Assembly (NCBI GenBank): GCA_000497125.2
Contig: CM035319.1
Coordinates: forward strand, 736,001-800,000
DNA from: Spironucleus salmonicida
Taxonomy: Eukaryota > Fornicata > Diplomonadida > Hexamitidae
DNA: 64,000 nucleotides
Direction: 5' to 3'
Of the stretch, positions 1 through 9,994 are shown in pieces (position 1 is the first letter of the stretch; each line of letters starts with the position of its first letter). The translations under genes and the position numbers were made by a program. The notes under the pieces were generated by a model. It was not told the origin of the DNA, did not search any database, and worked only from the letters and a program-made list of their open reading frames with translations.

Positions 1-64
1 CTTTTTGGATCCTCACCCTTACTGCTCCTTTTTACGGTCCAGGGTCAGCTTGCATTACCCATAC

Positions 65-487
65 ATGGCGCTGCTAGGAAAGGAAATTCCAGCAGGTGTG
101 GTGCATTTGGACAGGCTCTTGCAAGCTCTGGACCTGGCCCACGTACTTCGGAGAAATTGCACATTACGGAGGCTTGGCGAGTCTTGCTCAGGACATTGTA
201 TCCTGGACACCCCAGAATGCTGCCAAGGTCAGCGTGTATGCAATCTGCAGCATGGAGGCAGATGCAAGAGTACTGCCTGCAATGGAGCTACTGGCCTTAC
301 TGTGGTAGATGGCCATGCGCAGGTATCCCATGCCCTCCAGGACCACCAACGTAGCCTCATGTTAGCGCCCATTCCCAATATCCTGCCGCAGCGCATCCGT
401 AGATCGGCCTTTGCACTTCTCTCAACAAATAGTTGCAAGTCAGGAATTCGCATCCACCCCACTCATCTCTATAGGCGTCCACAGTGA
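65..487 (+). CDS. uncertain Cys-containing ORF convergent with biotin ligase
   Basis: I do not recognise this ORF. From the first ATG it gives 140 residues and a proper TGA stop nine bases from the ligase stop, a spacing typical of this compact genome. The middle has a cysteine-rich patch (CSGHC, ECC, VC, RC, AC). A second frame over the same DNA reads WTWPTYFGEIAHYGG, which recalls the NYFGE core of DUF1295/steroid-reductase-like proteins, but that frame has no stop before it runs antisense through the ligase. Which frame is coding, or whether this is a decayed gene, is open. Confidence 0.3.
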   Translation: MALLGKEIPAGVVHLDRLLQALDLAHVLRRNCTLRRLGESCSGHCILDTPECCQGQRVCNLQHGGRCKSTACNGATGLTVVDGHAQVSHALQDHQRSLMLAPIPNILPQRIRRSAFALLSTNSCKSGIRIHPTHLYRRPQ

Positions 488-496
488 TAACTTCGC

Positions 497-1063
497 TCAG
501 ACCCCGACCAGCTGCCTGGCACTGGTGACCTCGCTAGCGGCCCGGACCGTGCCCTCCTACTCCACGAGCAGCACGCCCCCGACGACGTCCACCACGGTCC
601 CGATCGTGAAGGCGCGGCCCAGCATCCCGCAGAGCGCGCGGTACTCTCCGTCGCGGACGCCCAGGGCCTCCCGGTACACGCGCTCGGCCAGGTCCCGGGG
701 GCCGGCGTCCCAGCGGGCGGTCGCAAAGTCGGGGACGGGGACCAGGTTGACCCCCAGCCCGACGTAGCCCACGCCGCCCGCCTGGTGCTCCAGGACGCCG
801 CCGCACTTCCCGCCTGGCAGGAGCAGGTCGTTGGGCCACTTGAGTGCGGCGCCCAGCAGCCGGGCCGCGGCGACCGCGACGTGCGTGAGGTCGAAGCGCC
901 GCGTGACGAAGGTGCAGTGCAGGCTGCCGGGGGTGGACTGCCAGGGCCCGGTGCGGCCGACGCCGGCGGTTTGCCGGAGGGCCAGCACGACGGTCTCGGG
1001 CGGGTGGGCAAGCGCCTCGTCCATGGTGGAGGCGAGCTCCGCGAAGACGCGCAGGCGGGGCAT
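497..1063 (-). CDS. biotin--protein ligase, copy 1
   Basis: Attaches biotin to the acceptor lysine of biotin-dependent carboxylases via biotinyl-5'-AMP. The 188-residue protein is a minimal catalytic form with no DNA-binding domain. Visible motifs are STMDEAL, the adenylate loop GVGRTGPWQSTPGS, KWPNDLLL, the catalytic-lysine segment GKCGGVLEH and VGLGVNL. A TAG falls inside the short C-terminal domain (LVE-TAG-EGTVRAASEV). Read as Gln, it continues to a TGA and completes the domain. It is transcribed divergently from eL20 across 93 bp. This copy has Asp in PVPDF where the other two have Gly. Confidence 0.9.
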
Positions 1064-1156
1064 TCTGGGCGTAGCGCGTAGGGCCGGGTGGGGTTATTAT
1101 GTGGCGAATTGCATATAATATCCGAATGGGATTTCATTTTTCACCTCCCCTGCACC
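1064..1156. promoter_or_regulatory. shared divergent promoter, ligase/eL20
   Basis: A 93-bp spacer between the two start codons. It contains TTATTATG and, about 45 bases before the eL20 ATG, GCATATAATATCCGAATGGG. The same AT core (GGATATTATATGCA) lies upstream of the gene at 23208, which supports it as a core promoter element. The spacer is preserved in all three copies (also 6064-6156 and 15761-15853). Confidence 0.6.
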
Positions 1157-1672
1157 ATGAACCAGTACGAAATCTGCGGCAGACAGCTCAAGAACGCCCC
1201 CGTTGACGCCCCCGTCTTCAAGATGACCATCTTCGCCACCAACGACATCATCGCCGAGTCCCGCTTCTGGTACTTCCTCAACTCCCTCCAGCGCATCAAG
1301 AAGTCCAACGGCCAGCTCGTCTCCATCAAGAAGGTCACCGAGGACGACTCCACCGTCCGCACCTACGGCATCACCATCCGTTACCGCACCCAGGTCGGTC
1401 ACCAGAACCAGTACCGCGAAATCCGCGAGACCACCGCCGCCCGCGCCATGGAGAAGCTCTTCTCCGTCATGGCCGGCCAGTACCACATCCGCTATCAGGA
1501 CGTGCAGATCATCAAGTTCGACATCGTCAAGAACGAAGACGTTCGCAGACCCATCGTCATGGACGTCATCCCCGGCGACCACAACGGCAACAAGGTAGAG
1601 TTCCCCCACTACTTCCCCGTTTCCACCTGCGTTCGCGCTTCCCGCAAGGCTATCTTTGTCGCCAAGCACTGA
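1157..1672 (+). CDS. RPL18A: 60S ribosomal protein eL20 (L18a), copy 1
   Basis: Large-subunit ribosomal protein of 171 residues, close to the usual eukaryotic length of about 176. Recognisable family segments are FKMTIFATNDIIAESRFWYF, KKSNGQLVS, YGITIRYRTQVGHQNQYREI and VEFPHYF. The start is the ATG giving MNQYEICGR, because the family begins just before this YxxxGR block; the frame is open upstream but runs into the promoter. The gene is GC-rich, has no TAR codons and ends at TGA. It is one of three copies in the window. Confidence 0.93.
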   Translation: MNQYEICGRQLKNAPVDAPVFKMTIFATNDIIAESRFWYFLNSLQRIKKSNGQLVSIKKVTEDDSTVRTYGITIRYRTQVGHQNQYREIRETTAARAMEKLFSVMAGQYHIRYQDVQIIKFDIVKNEDVRRPIVMDVIPGDHNGNKVEFPHYFPVSTCVRASRKAIFVAKH

Positions 1673-1704
1673 TTAAATTATCTCACTTCTCCGTATATAT
1701 CGTA

Positions 1705-2826
1705 TCACACTTGTTCACGCACAACTCTGATTCCACAAACTTCCCAAACATTCGACTCCTAGTGAGGGACACCATCCATTCGGCATATCTTATCCAGCAC
1801 CTCACCCTGCCGAATTGCATGAGGAATTTCTAGTAAAATGCATTATCCAATATTTGTTCTAATACAAATTTTATTTTCGTTATATAAACTTATAGAAATC
1901 GGTCTACCGTCAAACTATTATTGAAATTTTGGCCAAAGTTCGACTGAATTTTCTATTTTATAACACCAAACTCTACCATTTAGCTCAGCTAGTATAACCA
2001 TCCCATCTAATAATACGCATTTTCTTCGATTTTTAACTAATTTATCTTCAAATGGAATTTACTCTTAGTTTTTAGTGTTCAAATTATAAAGTAGGCCATG
2101 TTCAGTAACAACAATAGGAAATTTAATTTGATCTATAGATACTAAATCAATTGAATGTATAGCTTTAATTATTAATTTATTTATATCTATTTCATATACA
2201 TCACCATTTTCTGTACCTAAGAATAAAGATTAGTCATTAATATCCCATGTTGTAATAAATTCTACTAATTTAATACTTTATAATTCATGAACATTTTCAT
2301 AAATAGTAGTCTCACATATGTTATCACTTTAAGTAATGGCTATGAATTTATTTTGATGTTCAAAACAGAATACTAGATTTTTAATTTTTAATTCTGATTA
2401 TTATTGTGTCTATTCTTATAAATTTTCTATATTCTCTAATATCTCATTACCTAATATTTTAACAAGTTTCCTAATGTTAATATTTTTCACTAAAGGTAGA
2501 AGTGCATTTACTTGATTTTCGGATAATTCATTTAACAATTTATCAGTCATTAAAATTTCATCCTTTTTAGAGTAAGTGTTACTATTCATTACCCTCCTAA
2601 TATCTCTTATTTCATCATTTTCAGGTAATGCAGAAGTTGTCAAAATCGATTATAACAAATCTTCACAGTTTTGTGCAATTTACGATTGTTCAAGTTCATT
2701 GACATTGTATGGTTTTTCAATAGCAGAAAATGTCAACAATTTTTGATCATCCGATTATTAAGATCTGCGTTATAAGAATTCTTATTTCTTTTAATCAAAT
2801 GATTTAGAAGAGTTTGAATCTTACAT
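1705..2826 (-). CDS. unknown protein, coiled N terminus and propeller-like C-terminal half
   Basis: With TAR=Gln this gives 373 residues from ATG (2826) to TGA; in the standard code it breaks into small pieces. Residues 1-135 are polar and helix-prone. The second half shows repeated beta-propeller-like strands (WDINDQSLFLGTENGDVYEI, then GLLYNLN and LAELNGRVWCYKIENS), but I cannot assign a family. The last about 40 codons lie in the GC-rich inverted-repeat arm, so base composition changes abruptly inside the gene. A promoter-like TATATAATAATATA lies just upstream of the start. Confidence 0.75.
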
Positions 2827-3603
2827 TATAAAAAGTTGCAACTATTTATATAATAATATAAAATGTAAATCTATCCTAACTCTAGTAATCGTCTATGAAA
2901 TAAAATATAGTCAAATAACAAATATACTCAGTATTATAGAAATAGATACTATTTATTGAATCATATACTCTTATCTGTTAAGTCGAAGTATTAAAATAAA
3001 ATTATATAGTTATATAGGTAATTAACTTACTACCTTTATTTAACGTGGGCTCTAAGATTGTATTTAACATTTAAGAAAAATAATAAAATTGTGACAAGCT
3101 TACTGGTTGCGTTTATATTAGCGTATTGTATAAATGTCGAATAAAATGATATTGATAGAAGACTATATTAAGATACTCTTAATATTATACCTATATGTCC
3201 TATATAAATTAATTTTTTAGAGTACTATCACATTTTTTTGTTTTTGTTATTTATTATAGTCTATAGAATTCCATGAATTAAACCATGATTACTTTCAACT
3301 GAATCCTGATTTTAATTTCCTCACAACAAATCAAGGTTAAATATATATATAATAAATTAGGCCTTTCTTTAATCTCGTCTACTATTCGTCTATTTTATAT
3401 TTAAACAGAACCTGTTAAGATTGATAAAAATTAACAATTAATATTTTAAAGTGTATGTATTTTGTTTTTACGGCCATATTAGCACTAAAATATGATGTAA
3501 ATAGGCATAAATTAATCTTTTAGTATTCATAGAGATTAACTTAATAAGATTTGTGCAAAATTTAAACTAGAAAAAAATACTAATATAATTTCATAATCAT
3601 CAC
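2827..3603. other. AT-rich intergenic DNA
   Basis: About 780 bp at roughly 25% GC. A minus-strand frame stays open for about 150 codons here, but it is Ile/Phe/Tyr-rich and overlaps the start of the next gene, so I treat it as chance. No RNA gene or repeat seen. Confidence 0.5.
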
Positions 3604-3825
3604 TCAATAAGACGGTGCAATAATTGGATTAGACTACATAGCAAATGTGCAAAACCAAAATAGCCAGAAGCAGCAAACTGTACCTATAACAGTGACTAAA
3701 ATTGTTGATAGATGTGTTTTATTCTTGAAGAAGCAAGGTATAACGCATAATACTATCCCTACTAATACAAAAACACCCGTGGTTATGCCAAAAAGGGATG
3801 CATCAATACGAAATTCCTAGGTCAT
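3604..3825 (-). CDS. V-type ATPase subunit e (Vma9/ATP6V0E-like)
   Basis: A 73-residue, two-helix membrane protein of the V0 sector, the proton channel of organelle-acidifying ATPases. The family shows in the first helix ending VIPCFFKNKTH, then the second helix with TVCCFWLFWFCTFAMQSNP. This matches the family layout of a short charged loop after an early helix, paired Cys in the second helix and a conserved NP near the C terminus. Length fits (about 70-80). One in-frame TAG near the start and one near the end are read as Gln. It lies 53 bp downstream of the PP2C gene on the same strand. Confidence 0.8.
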
Positions 3826-3878
3826 TTATTTGATTAGATTGGAATGAAAAATAGTATATTTAATATTTAATATTAAAA

Positions 3879-5063
3879 TCATTATGTAAACGCTAACATG
3901 CATGTTATATTATCAGTGCTTCCTAACCAATAGGCCATTTTTACTAGAACTTAACACATTCTTTTTTCTAGTGGGGCCTTTGGATCAATATCACACACGT
4001 TATGACCTCTATCTGGTGGTAGTCCTGTTAATTTTTTAATTCCTAAGTCACCACTTCGTGCATTTCCAGAACAATAATTTATAGCTATTTCAGATAAATC
4101 TTTATTCTCACCTTATTTAGCCTATGTGAGACCACTTTTCATTGACTTGACCAATATATCTACTTAGTCGTTTGAAAATATATTAAATAATCCATCGCAA
4201 GCAATTAAAATATAGCTAATCTCATCTAGAGGATAAACATTAACATCAGGTTCACAAATAACACCAAACTATTTTAATACATTATCACCAACTGCTCTAC
4301 TTAAACTTAGAACTCCTTATACTCTAGAAATACCAAATTCCCGACTAATAAATACACCTCTTATTTTCTTAAGACGCTCAATTTCGCTTTTTTAATCTGG
4401 TGAGTGATCTTCTGTTGCAATAATACTTTAACTTTTCATGCCTAAAATAACACGGGAATCCCCAACATGATTAACATACACTTATTATTCATGAATAATA
4501 ACACATGAAAGAGTACTACCTTATTCGTCTAAAGACCTGTTGGAACACACTTTTGACTCCAAAAATTGAATTGACTATCTGATAGAATCTTCTACGTTTC
4601 CTTAACTCATAATAGAAGTAAAAACTAAGCTTGGGTATATTTATGCTGCTATTTTAGATACTCTAGCCCCACCATGTCCATCAAAAATGGCAGCAACTTA
4701 AATATTATTTTATGTTTACACTACTTCAGCATCTTCATTCGAGTACCTTCTACCTTATATTGACTCAAAATGAAAATCCAATATATCTTTTTGATCCACT
4801 ATGGCTGGTTACTATTATTTTACCTATAACCTTGAAGCTGACCTTGGTTTTTACTATGAAGAAACAGTTTGAGAAGATAAATAGGGAGATTTTGTGGTGT
4901 ATGCTGATTAAATTGTTGAACGTGTACCATTAATTAACACTGCACGTTTGGGAGGATAATTTGTAAACGATGTTGGTACTGGTATATTAAAAATGCCAGT
5001 TTTATTTAAAGGTGGTAGATTAGAAGCTGTTCGCGCTTGTGTAATGTTGCGGGAATGTTGCAT
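3879..5063 (-). CDS. PP2C-family protein phosphatase (PPM)
   Basis: Metal-dependent Ser/Thr phosphatase of 394 residues. A basic Ser/Thr/Pro-rich N-terminal extension of about 120 residues precedes the catalytic domain. Core motifs run in order: GRRYSNEDAE (arginine and acidic pair), FDGHGGARVS, VNHVGDSRVIL, TEDHSP, SLSRAVGD, ACDGLFN and GSTDNIT. All the expected metal-binding aspartates are visible. Many TAA/TAG codons must be read as Gln. The start is the ATG just after an AT-rich region with TTATTATATC. It is a different paralogue from the phosphatase in the palindrome. Confidence 0.9.
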
Positions 5064-5396
5064 TTTTTAGAAATATTTCTAAATTATTATATCAATTATC
5101 ATAATAGTATCAATTATTTCTTTAATATTGTATATATAGGAAACATGTTATTGTCAAGTCTAAATAGTATCACCTACTGAAATATAATAAGTCTGTTAAT
5201 ACTTAATATATGTATAACAAGAACTAAATTTCCATCAACACTGATAGAAAACTAAAATAACCTAAATCTACGTATTCCTAAAATAACTTTTTAAAATTTC
5301 TATATATATATTACTATACAGTCAGTCTTAATAAAATTAATTATCTAAAAAAGCAATAATAAATTTCTAAATAAAATAATACGTTTGAAGTAGTTA
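5064..5396. other. AT-rich spacer up to inverted repeat 1
   Basis: Upstream region of the PP2C gene ending at the junction with the repeat arm. I see only the AT-box and no convincing coding sequence. Confidence 0.5.
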
Positions 5397-5515
5397 CTCA
5401 TGCAATTCGGCAGGGTGAGGTGCTGGATAAGATATGCCGAATGGATGGTGTCCCTCACTAGGAGTCGAATGTTTGGGAAGTTTGTGGAATCAGAGTTGTG
5501 CGTGAACAAGTGTGA
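5397..5515 (+). pseudogene. 3' fragment of the gene at 1705-2826
   Basis: Contains the last about 40 codons (HAIRQGEVLDK onward) and the TGA of the intact gene, copied by the inverted duplication. Upstream of 5397 the sequence is unrelated AT-rich DNA. That DNA happens to stay open in frame but has no start or recognisable domain. Confidence 0.75.
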
Positions 5516-5547
5516 TACGATATATACGGAGAAGTGAGATAATTTAA

Positions 5548-6063
5548 TCAGTGCTTGGCGACAAAGATAGCCTTGCGGGAAGCGCGAACGCAGGTGGAAA
5601 CGGGGAAGTAGTGGGGGAACTCTACCTTGTTGCCGTTGTGGTCGCCGGGGATGACGTCCATGACGATGGGTCTGCGAACGTCTTCGTTCTTGACGATGTC
5701 GAACTTGATGATCTGCACGTCCTGATAGCGGATGTGGTACTGGCCGGCCATGACGGAGAAGAGCTTCTCCATGGCGCGGGCGGCGGTGGTCTCGCGGATT
5801 TCGCGGTACTGGTTCTGGTGACCGACCTGGGTGCGGTAACGGATGGTGATGCCGTAGGTGCGGACGGTGGAGTCGTCCTCGGTGACCTTCTTGATGGAGA
5901 CGAGCTGGCCGTTGGACTTCTTGATGCGCTGGAGGGAGTTGAGGAAGTACCAGAAGCGGGACTCGGCGATGATGTCGTTGGTGGCGAAGATGGTCATCTT
6001 GAAGACGGGGGCGTCAACGGGGGCGTTCTTGAGCTGTCTGCCGCAGATTTCGTACTGGTTCAT
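5548..6063 (-). CDS. RPL18A: 60S ribosomal protein eL20 (L18a), copy 2
   Basis: Mirror copy of 1157-1672, with an identical 171-residue product as far as I can see. It is divergent from ligase copy 2 across the conserved 93-bp promoter. Confidence 0.93.
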   Translation of the reverse strand: MNQYEICGRQLKNAPVDAPVFKMTIFATNDIIAESRFWYFLNSLQRIKKSNGQLVSIKKVTEDDSTVRTYGITIRYRTQVGHQNQYREIRETTAARAMEKLFSVMAGQYHIRYQDVQIIKFDIVKNEDVRRPIVMDVIPGDHNGNKVEFPHYFPVSTCVRASRKAIFVAKH

Positions 6064-6156
6064 GGTGCAGGGGAGGTGAAAAATGAAATCCCATTCGGAT
6101 ATTATATGCAATTCGCCACATAATAACCCCACCCGGCCCTACGCGCTACGCCCAGA

Positions 6157-6723
6157 ATGCCCCGCCTGCGCGTCTTCGCGGAGCTCGCCTCCACCATGGA
6201 CGAGGCGCTTGCCCACCCGCCCGAGACCGTCGTGCTGGCCCTCCGGCAAACCGCCGGCGTCGGCCGCACCGGGCCCTGGCAGTCCACCCCCGGCAGCCTG
6301 CACTGCACCTTCGTCACGCGGCGCTTCGACCTCACGCACGTCGCGGTCGCCGCGGCCCGGCTGCTGGGCGCCGCACTCAAGTGGCCCAACGACCTGCTCC
6401 TGCCAGGCGGGAAGTGCGGCGGCGTCCTGGAGCACCAGGCGGGCGGCGTGGGCTACGTCGGGCTGGGGGTCAACCTGGTCCCCGTCCCCGGCTTTGCGAC
6501 CGCCCGCTGGGACGCCGGCCCCCGGGACCTGGCCGAGCGCGTGTACCGGGAGGCCCTGGGCGTCCGCGACGGAGAGTACCGCGCGCTCTGCGGGATGCTG
6601 GGCCGCGCCTTCACGATCGGGACCGTGGTGGACGTCGTCGGGGGCGTGCTGCTCGTGGAGTAGGAGGGCACGGTCCGGGCCGCTAGCGAGGTCACCAGTG
6701 CCAGGCAGCTGGTCGGGGTCTGA
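6157..6723 (+). CDS. biotin--protein ligase, copy 2
   Basis: Mirror copy of 497-1063; 188 residues when the TAG at 6661 is read as Gln, ending at TGA 6721-6723. Gly in PVPGF agrees with copy 3, so the Asp in copy 1 is probably the derived state. Confidence 0.9.
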
Positions 6724-6732
6724 GCGAAGTTA

Positions 6733-7155
6733 TCACTGTGGACGCCTATAGAGATGAGTGGGGTGGATGCGAATTCCTGACTTGCAACTATTTGTTGAGA
6801 GAAGTGCAAAGGCCGATCTACGGATGCGCTGCGGCAGGATATTGGGAATGGGCGCTAACATGAGGCTACGTTGGTGGTCCTGGAGGGCATGGGATACCTG
6901 CGCATGGCCATCTACCACAGTAAGGCCAGTAGCTCCATTGCAGGCAGTACTCTTGCATCTGCCTCCATGCTGCAGATTGCATACACGCTGACCTTGGCAG
7001 CATTCTGGGGTGTCCAGGATACAATGTCCTGAGCAAGACTCGCCAAGCCTCCGTAATGTGCAATTTCTCCGAAGTACGTGGGCCAGGTCCAGAGCTTGCA
7101 AGAGCCTGTCCAAATGCACCACACCTGCTGGAATTTCCTTTCCTAGCAGCGCCAT
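6733..7155 (-). CDS. uncertain Cys-containing ORF, copy 2
   Basis: Mirror of 65-487. Upstream sequence is present in this arm, and the frame stays open for about 25 codons before the ATG without another start. The alternative frame (NYFGE-like) would begin at an ATG at 7232. Confidence 0.3.
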   Translation of the reverse strand: MALLGKEIPAGVVHLDRLLQALDLAHVLRRNCTLRRLGESCSGHCILDTPECCQGQRVCNLQHGGRCKSTACNGATGLTVVDGHAQVSHALQDHQRSLMLAPIPNILPQRIRRSAFALLSTNSCKSGIRIHPTHLYRRPQ

Positions 7156-7219
7156 GTATGGGTAATGCAAGCTGACCCTGGACCGTAAAAAGGAGCAGTA
7201 AGGGTGAGGATCCAAAAAG

Positions 7220-9547
7220 TCGCAATACCCATACGCACTACTAATTACACCGGTGCACCCTCAGTCCAGCGCACCTAGCCGGCTCAAAGTCACGAAATTT
7301 ATAGGCAGAAACGCATTCGTGGGAGTGCGGCCCAACACAACTGGCATTCTCTCCTAAGTTAGAGCGTTTATGGCTGCGGGTATTCCTGCACAGATACGGG
7401 GATGACCACTCCATCCTAGGGCCTCGCGACGGCATTTGAGTAGTGGCGCATTTGGGATGAATACACAAGCAGTTGGATAACATTATAATTAAATTAATAA
7501 TAGGGATTCTCTTAATCAACAATATTACTTTCATTGCCATTTCATGGTAATATTTCTATTTGGTGTGAATAAAATTCGATAAATTTACATAAAAATAAAT
7601 TTTATTTACTTGGGTGTTGGAGTAATATGGTGGATTTCGTATAATGTCCACTGTAATATTATTTAATATCAGGAATTACTAGTTAGATTAAGTGTAAGGG
7701 AAATATATAAGGTATATTCATATTTATAATATATTTAGGCAGTGATGTTAACGGTATTATTTAGAAAACTTGTCAAGTGAAGTAAATTTTGGCCAAAATA
7801 AATTTTTATTTTCTATTACTAATATATAATATAACATATATTAACTGTATATCTAAAATAATATTAAATGGGTTTAGATGTTGATTTGTAGATATGTCCT
7901 ATATTATGAAATAAAACGAAGAAATTGAAATTATATTGATTAATTTTACGTTGGTTTCAAATTCATTAATGTTAAGGAGCAAAGTTGAAATATAAAAAAG
8001 TATTTTATTCTAGATTTCTGTTATTATTAATTTTATCATAATAAATAATCATGAAATAAGATTTTTGATTCTATTAAATTATTGTAGATAAAATAGAAAG
8101 AGCAAAAACAAAACTTCAGTGAAGGTTTTTGATAAATACTGATGTAGTAATTCGCCAGATTCGGACTTAATCTAAATTTATTCGATTTTATATTGTTTTT
8201 AATTTCATATTGTTTAGTATTTTATATTCAATATATATCAGGTATTTATCGAGTAATCTAATCTACTTCTAAGGATGATATTCATTGAACCTTTTAGCAT
8301 ATCCATAGCTTCAATGGATTCTAGAAGAATGCTGATGAGAGTATAAGAAGTAAATTTTTCACCCATTTGAGCTATCAGATGTAATTTTAATGATGTATTT
8401 TTATACAAAATTAAACCCTGTAAAATAGGAAGCGAATTCATCAAGAATTTTGGAAGCAGACTTTGTTCTTAAAATAACAATAATAATTAAACTTGAAATT
8501 ATAATAATTTTCATAAATAATTAATTTAATTCATATGAGTCAGCTATAAAAATCATAAAAATCAAATTTTATCATTATTTCAAATAAAGTTTAATATAAA
8601 ATTCATTCACATAAGATACTATATAATCTGAGTATATCTTTCTATGGCTAACATTTCCTTAGTATAGTATCTGTACATGTAAAGTCACATGTATTATTCT
8701 ACTAAGAATTTATTATACACACCTCGTTACTTTTCAGTTGACTAATGAACTATACGTTAGTCTCTGTTATATTAATAATTTCTTTCGGGGTAAGTTAGCT
8801 TTAAACATTCTTTTCAAGATTCGATATTGACTAACCCATTTTTGAATTTTATTATTGATATATATTGTAATATATTAGAGATATAGTAATTCTAATTTAG
8901 ATATAGGTTGTTATTATATTTACTTTCATATTATCATTCTACATAAATAATCTGATAATCATATTTTACCTATCATTAAATACTATGTACTCAACAAATG
9001 TATATATTAATTTATGTTTAATATACAGTATTATATAAGTTAAACTAATCTATATACATTTTTTAATTGACTCTTAATATTATATACATAGTTATATTTA
9101 ACAAATCAAATCTTAGAAAGTTAATATTTTTAAATTTTTAGTGCATTAACGATCATACATTACAGTTTTAATTATATATTTAGTTTCATCATATTCATCC
9201 ATACATATTATATTACGGATCTTAAATATTACTCCTGATTCAACTTATACTATACTTTAAATACATTGCCTTTTACATCTTTATTAATACTTAAAACTAA
9301 AATGCTACTTCAATTTTTAGTTTTATATTTATAACTTGATAATAATATTTATTTATAATAAAACTTCTTTGAACATAGACTATTATACCTTAGTCCTCCA
9401 TATAGTAAAATATTAGTTAAAAACTTTTGCAGATATCACCCATACTTAAGTAACCTTTCCCTTTGCGGTAAAATTAGATATATCTGATTTTATACATTTA
9501 TACGTATTTTACAATTAATGGGCGTGTAAGTTTCAAAACTGGAAGGC
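7220..9547. other. AT-rich region, essentially gene-free
   Basis: TGA codons are frequent in all frames over most of this 2.3 kb. The first 250 bp are of intermediate GC and continue the repeat-arm composition. The only candidate is the weak frameshifted frame listed at 8238-8514. Confidence 0.5.
8238..8514 (-). pseudogene. possible frameshifted small secreted protein
   Basis: An ATG at 8514 opens a signal-peptide-like sequence (MKIIIISSLIIVILRTKSAS) that stops at TGA after about 50 codons. A second frame then continues with MGEKFTSYTLISILLESIEA to a TGA at 8238. Joining them needs one frameshift near the AATGGGTGAAAAA run. It could be a small pseudogene or two chance frames. Confidence 0.25.
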
Positions 9548-9862
9548 ATGGTCGCCCAACAGCTGGTGCAACCGCATCCCCAAATAGCGCCCGTTATCTC
9601 ACAGCTTTCTCCGCAGCTGCTGCGCATTGGATCATGTTCTGATCTCCCGCCACTGTTTGACCATCGGAAGCAGAACTCACAATACGGCACGCTGGACACG
9701 CAACGGTTCCAGCAGTACAGCCTTACCGGCGCCAGCGCACAGAATTCGGCCAGCAACCTCTGGTCGAAAACGTCAATTAAGAAGCACGAGTTCGCTGAGA
9801 GCTCGAACAGGCTAAGCAAGGTCCTGTCAGACATGCAGGAGCAATACGAGGGCGTGCAATGA
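9548..9862 (+). CDS. hypothetical protein, 104 aa, Gln/Ser-rich
   Basis: ATG-to-TGA frame with GC-rich codon use that stands out from the surrounding AT-rich DNA. It is polar and low-complexity at the N terminus (VAQQLVQPHPQIAPVISQ) and helical at the end (RLSKVLSDMQEQYEG). No family recognised. It is convergent with the ARM-repeat gene, with 132 bp between the stops. Confidence 0.6.
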   Translation: MVAQQLVQPHPQIAPVISQLSPQLLRIGSCSDLPPLFDHRKQNSQYGTLDTQRFQQYSLTGASAQNSASNLWSKTSIKKHEFAESSNRLSKVLSDMQEQYEGVQ

Positions 9863-9994
9863 GTTTTACATATTTTTCACTCTGTGTTTTATATTTTTAA
9901 TACCTGTTAATATACATTAATATACAATTTACTTGCCTTATTTGTTTTTAACATATTATTATACAATATCCATAATATCTAAAATTCTACCCGT

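Larger units (their letters stand above)
1..1823 (+). repeat. left arm of inverted repeat 1
   Basis: This segment is the reverse complement of 5397-7219; paired positions sum to 7220. It holds an uncertain ORF, a biotin ligase, eL20 and the last about 40 codons of the gene at 1705-2826. The arm probably runs past the window edge, because the match is still perfect at base 1. I saw one substitution between the arms, in the ligase (PVPDF here, PVPGF in the other copies). Confidence 0.95.
5397..7219 (-). repeat. right arm of inverted repeat 1
   Basis: Reverse complement of 1-1823. The inner edge falls at CTC (5397-5399), inside the duplicated 3' end of the gene at 1705-2826. The outer edge is set by the window limit of the other arm. 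The arms are separated by 3.6 kb of unique, AT-rich, gene-bearing DNA. Confidence 0.95.

Noticed and set aside
1097-1669. Long Gly/Asp/Val-rich frame antisense to eL20
   Set aside because: Shadow of the eL20 gene; repeated wherever eL20 is copied.
2800-3270. Minus-strand open frame of about 150 codons
   Set aside because: Ile/Phe/Tyr-rich, no family features, overlaps the 5' end of the next gene; expected by chance in AT-rich DNA with only one stop codon.
4712-5244. Plus-strand frame with a hydrophobic helix ending at TGA 5242
   Set aside because: It lies opposite the PP2C gene, whose complete catalytic motif series on the minus strand is decisive, and it contains an in-frame TGA at 4870.
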